In this document: positions 60,208 through 64,000 of the stretch, one piece after another
Position numbering within the stretch: position 1 is the first letter of the stretch
Layout of the letters: each line of letters begins with the position of its first letter
Source of the DNA: Isoetes taiwanensis
Lineage: Eukaryota; Streptophyta; Lycopodiopsida; Isoetales; Isoetaceae
DNA: 64,000 nt
Assembly: GCA_021234155.1 (NCBI GenBank)
Contig: JAJEKV010000093.1
Span: forward strand, 866,001-930,000
Direction: 5' to 3'
The notes under the pieces: generated by a model
Told to the model about the DNA's origin: nothing
Seen by the model: only the letters and a program-made list of their open reading frames with translations
Databases searched by the model: none
Made by a program: the position numbers and the translations under genes

Positions 60208-61540
60208 AGAATAGAATAGAATAGAATAGAATATGATTTTATCGTCCACGGAGACCAACCGCCTATGGGACCCAAGTACAAAGAGAGAGCAAAGATGCGT
60301 ATTACTACCAGATTAAAAACCCCCGCCAAAGGGTTTTCGGGAAAAACCTTAGTAGCAATAAGGATCTTTGACATATTTGCACGCTTATATACATAATCAC
60401 AAGTACAAATTTGAGGTTAATGCCGGACGGGGGCATAACCGAAGTCCGCAGATCCATTACCTCCCCTGAGGTAATGATCCCAACAAGCCTACAGAGGTCG
60501 TGCTCGAGCTCATGCAAGGCCCGATGGGGCACAACTAACCGAGCATACCGAGCTTGATATTTCGGGACAGGCCCGAGGGCATGACTTTCATCCTCAATGG
60601 CTCGCTGGCGATCGACAGACTGCCCTCACGCAGCCCCCTAATCCATTTCCCCGCCTCAATGCGGAGGTGGTGTGCACTGCGGCGAATGGAAGCAATCACC
60701 CCACGGCTTTTCATGGGTAGATGGGTGCGCAGGTAGTGGTGTGGGCCCCTCGTGAGCATGGGATTAACTCGCCGTCGATAATTTGCCACCTTGACATGTG
60801 ACAGGCCTCTCGCATCCCAAAGCTTGGCCATGAAGCAAGCATCCAAGTAATGCTTCAAGGCGCAAAGCCCTTCGGTGTATGCACCGGTCCACATCCGTGC
60901 CCGCACATTCCATAGCGAACCACTGGCTTGCTTGTCTTTCCAAAGAAGCTTTGAGTCGCCAGGCCCATCGCCATCGCCAAAGCAAGGTTGGGCAGCGGGC
61001 TTCATCCATAGCCACCACCTTCCGGAAGTAAATAATGTGACGCTCCAAAGCCCTCAGAATGGAAGGAAGCCCGCCTCGGAGCAAGATCCGATATGGGACC
61101 GCGGATTTCACTCCCAAAGGTTCGCCAAGAAGGCCTTCAGACCGCTCTAGATCGCTCCAAGTGGTGAGGGATATCATCGGCCCCCTACACTTCTGCCCCA
61201 TAGAGGAGGACCGGTTCAACCAAGGCCCCGAACAAGTGTGCCCGGTGACCCCATGCATACAACGCCTTGATCGTTGTTTTTGCATTGCATACATGGCTTT
61301 CCACCGCAGGACCGTAACCTGATGGATGCATCCTGGTGTGTGGTAGTAGAAAACTCAATGCCCAAATACTTATAAGATCGAGCCACCTCCACTACCTCGC
61401 CAGCAAGTGAATGAGGGAAGGCGTGGGTGCCGGGATGATGGGACCAGCAGCACCCTTGTCTTGGCCAAGTTAACTCTCATGTCAGTGAATTGGCAGAAAG
61501 TGTCCAAAGCATCCAGGTGGCGTTGCATGTCCTCTGGGGT
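60208..61540 (-). mobile_element. LINE copy 3, 5'-truncated, inserted in the duplication
   Basis: On the minus strand it starts within RT just after the YADD motif (LDALDTF, then MRVNLAKTR near 61480). It runs through the thumb region and C-terminal end (MPHRALHELEHDLCRLVGI at about 60475-60532) and the 3' UTR (ggtttttcccgaaaaccctt). It ends in the shared block (ggtctccgtggacgataaaa) and a (TATTC)n tail at 60208-60233. The flanking target copies are aaagagaatagaataga (60204-60220) and aagaggaatagaataga (61541-61557); copy A shows the empty site at 22891-22908. It is the least decayed LINE copy in the window, but lacks the catalytic core. Confidence 0.9.
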
Positions 61541-62165
61541 AAGAGGAATAGAATAGACATGTCATAGGTTATTATACTCTTGTCATGAATTGAATTGAAT
61601 TTTGTCGTCCATGGAAACCAAATGACTTATGGTCGATGGAAACTAAATGACTTATGGGCCCAAACACAATGTGGCTATGACTTATAGGACCCAACCACAG
61701 GGGCACTGAGAGGGCTGGAAGCCAAACTGTATTCTACTACACAAGAATAATAGATTATACTACACAAAAAATAATAGATTTTACAAAGTTGATAATGACA
61801 TAGTTGAAATAAAATATAGCAAATAAACTTAATAATGGAATGGAATGCATTTTTATGGTCCAATGAAGAGATAAAATAAGATCTGAGCTAAAGAGATTAT
61901 TGAAGGAAACATATTACCTTGAGCTAAAGAGATTATTGAAGGAAACAAGATAAAATAAGATCTGAGCTAAAGAGATTATTCATTGTTCATTAGATTACCT
62001 TTGGTCTAATGAAAAATAGAATAGAATAGAATAGAATAGAATAGAGTTTTTATGGTACATCCAGACCAATAGAATAAGATCTGAGCTAAAAGATTATTGA
62101 AGAAAATAGATCTCTAAGAGATTAAGAGATTATTGAAGAAAACAGATGTTTAAACAGAACTGAGA

Positions 62166-62705
62166 CTAAAATGTGGGGAGAACGATGACAGTTTGAAGCA
62201 AGACAACGCTGTCAGGGATGTTAAGGTAAGTAGTGGTGTAATTAGCATAGCCAGAAGCAAGGCGAAAATCGCCAGTACCACCGACAACGGCGAGCTCCTT
62301 GGTTTGGCGAATTCCGACAGATTTATCAGTGCCCTGGAAAGCGATGGTGCCATTATATTTGCTGGTCTGAAGAACAGCGCTGAAGACGAGGAAAGCGTGG
62401 TCCACGTTAATGGCAGCGATCATGAAGGTGCCCTTGGCTCGCCCGATCTGGTTAGCTGTGGTGAAATTGGGGCCGTCCAGAATCTGATTGTCGATCACGA
62501 ACAGGGAGCCGAACTGGGTTGTGTTTGTGTTCCCGTTTGGGCCTGCTACTCGGACCCCGGTCGCATTTGGAGACGTGATCTTGTCGTATAAATATAAATT
62601 CAAATTCATTACCTTGAACGGCATCTTCGGTTTTCCCTCCACCCTCGCCATCGCCAGCATTACCAGCAGTCCTAGCATTAGCACCCCTGCTGCCGGAACC
62701 TTCAT
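62166..62705 (-). CDS. DIR: Dirigent protein, copy B
   Basis: Intronless, 179 residues, 98% identical to copy A over the same length. It has the same signal peptide, motifs (NLYLYDKITS, GRAKGTFM, ELAVVGGTGDFRLASGYA) and five N-glycosylation sequons, so it should also be a secreted dirigent protein. Substitutions relative to copy A are V3, N34, L68 and Q86. The start is the ATG at 62705; the frame is open further upstream only through non-ATG codons. TATA box and 5' UTR spacing are conserved, so both genes look functional. Its substrate cannot be inferred. Confidence 0.95.
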   Translation of the reverse strand: MKVPAAGVLMLGLLVMLAMARVEGKPKMPFKVMNLNLYLYDKITSPNATGVRVAGPNGNTNTTQFGSLFVIDNQILDGPNFTTANQIGRAKGTFMIAAINVDHAFLVFSAVLQTSKYNGTIAFQGTDKSVGIRQTKELAVVGGTGDFRLASGYANYTTTYLNIPDSVVLLQTVIVLPTF

Positions 62706-62791
62706 TCTGCCTCTCGGATCTGCAAATTTTCTCTCGGATCTGTCTGCACCACACACACAAATTTTTCTTAGCTCTCTATCCTCTCTTTGCC

Positions 62792-62800
62792 GTATTTATA
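62792..62800 (-). promoter_or_regulatory. TATA box of dirigent copy B
   Basis: tataaatac on the minus strand, 87 bases upstream of the ATG, matching copy A. Confidence 0.7.
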
Positions 62801-62977
62801 GCGCTCCATAAAGCAGCGTTTTTGTAACGTCACTTCGTGGACCCCATTCTTCTTTGATTTCATTAATTCCATGACTTTACACCCACCGTGATAAATATAG
62901 AAGGCCATCATTTTCAGACCCCGAGTATATCCGTGGTATATCTCTGTCTTCGACATGTCTAAACCCCATCGTGTCCG

Positions 62978-63245
62978 TTTCTCCTTTCCATTATGTATGG
63001 GGGGATGGAAACAGGGAGACGATTCCAGGGGGTCCCGCGACCGGCGGCAGCCGGGAGCGGGTCCTAGAATCGTCGACCCTGTTTCATCCCCCCACAACAT
63101 GGCAACTGGGGAGGAGAGAAATTTTGATCCGTTTTACCTGTTCTTCACCTGTTGAGCGGAATCCAGCCTGCCTATTTCCATTCCGGAAGCGGAATGGGCT
63201 CCCCAGTTGCCATGTTGTACTTCCATGACTTATTTGTTTTACACG
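62978..63245 (-). mobile_element. 268-bp insert with perfect 20-bp inverted repeats
   Basis: Absent from copy A, where the site is intact between 24105 and 24106 (gtccg/gttgg). The inner part 63094-63218 (125 bp) is bounded by acaacatggcaactggggag and its exact complement ctccccagttgccatgttgt. The adjoining GC-rich part 63015-63065 is a second hairpin (gattccaggggg...cgcgacc / ggagcgggtcctagaatc). Both parts recur in the other orientation at 50014-50235. No clear target duplication. Confidence 0.75.
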
Positions 63246-64000
63246 GTTGGTGGTATATATTTTCAAACTTATCTCTTTGTCATCCCATGGCCTTTGATGG
63301 TCTCATTGGATGCTAATATTTCTATCCTATCCATCCATTCATCCGTTCAATACGTTACATCCCCTCTCCTCAATTCAATTTGGACACGAACATGTCCTCA
63401 ATTTGGAGACAAACATGTGTAACATCTATATTGTAACATGTCTAATGTATCCTTTTTGAGTGCCCCGTAAGTTAAGACTTCTTGTGGGCGTAAAATTCCA
63501 TTATCTTCCTTTTGCTTCTATATCAATATCCCATGCAATCTGTAAAGCGCGAGCGACGTATGGCTCCTAAATGTCCATGTCATTTGCAAAGGTTGAATAT
63601 TTGATTTTCATAGCTGAAAAACTGTGCATTTTTTATCCTGAATCACATGATATCTTGTTGTAGTCGCCTTAGAATACTCGTTCATGCTTTGAAAACACAT
63701 CAAGAATTTCCTAACAATCTTCATTGGTCCCTTTCTTTTCCTTTTTTCTAATTGCAGGTAGACAATTTGGCGATGACTTTATCTTATGGAATTTTGTTGA
63801 TGGCTTTATCTCACCGAATTTGATGATGACTTTACAAGAAGGTATCTTTGTTTGTCAAATATTTTTTTTAATCTAAAGCTACACTAGCATTAGCATTAAT
63901 AAATTATAAAAGGATTGTTGTTGAAATTACTACCAAATTACGCTTTTTTTAAATCATGTAAAACAAATACTACTATTGCATGCACGTAATTCCACCAGAA

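Larger units (their letters stand above)
60000..64000. repeat. Segmental duplication, copy B (runs off the window)
   Basis: Counterpart of 22670-28222. Aligns through the hairpin (60042-60148), intergenic DNA resuming at 61541, the dirigent gene and about 1.1 kb beyond. It contains two insertions absent from copy A and lacks copy A's 3.36 kb segment. It also has an extra roughly 200 bp at about 61800-62000 with three copies of gagctaaagagattattgaa. Confidence 0.85.

Overview
This is nuclear DNA of a land plant. The evidence is an intron-rich aspartate kinase gene of the plant type, two dirigent-protein genes, a Ty1/copia element primed by initiator tRNA-Met, plant-type LINEs, and a gene-poor, repeat-rich AT background. 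A non-seed plant (fern or lycophyte) would fit, but the species cannot be fixed from the sequence. Conserved exons repeatedly show 1-2 base indels while their splice sites stay intact, so either the assembly carries residual indel errors or several genes are decaying. All coding calls were therefore made tolerating frameshifts.

Layout. 0-7 kb: exon-like fragments, a histone H4 fragment and a decayed LINE on the minus strand. 7.2-11.56 kb: a GC-rich, nearly full-length but degenerate LINE (copy 1). 12.8-14.5 kb: a duplicated block with RY motifs, then an AGC-kinase gene fragment. 14.8-22.6 kb: AT-rich DNA with small repeats. 22.67-28.2 kb: copy A of a segmental duplication with a dirigent gene, split by a 3.36 kb segment. 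29.4-31.3 kb: LINE copy 2, abutting an FCP1/HAD-like gene remnant (31.3-32.1 kb). 33-33.4 kb: exons of an unrecognised gene. 35.2-43.9 kb: aspartate kinase (minus strand, about 13 exons), whose first intron holds a complete 5.9 kb copia element with a nested foldback insertion. 44-49 kb: exons of unrecognised minus-strand genes; one (48.46-48.96 kb) has four coding exons with matching phases. 51.4-58.4 kb: a satellite district, with two 19-bp minisatellite arrays flanking 0.8 kb and 0.3 kb tandem units, then a 160-bp tandem repeat. 58.4-59.5 kb: a long minus-strand reading frame broken by two TAG codons. 60.0-64.0 kb: copy B of the dirigent duplication, with a 5'-truncated LINE (copy 3) and a small inverted-repeat element inserted.

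The functional genes with clear identity are aspartate kinase (first enzyme of the plastid aspartate pathway to Lys/Thr/Met/Ile) and the two dirigent proteins (secreted, stereoselective phenoxy-radical coupling or related cell-wall and defence chemistry). They are not obviously linked functionally. The more interesting content is structural. Comparing the two duplicated copies gives filled and empty sites for several insertions. The LINE family has pentanucleotide tails that match its insertion target. A short repeat family ends in two hairpins plus an A-run. The copia element left the kinase reading frame and splice sites untouched.
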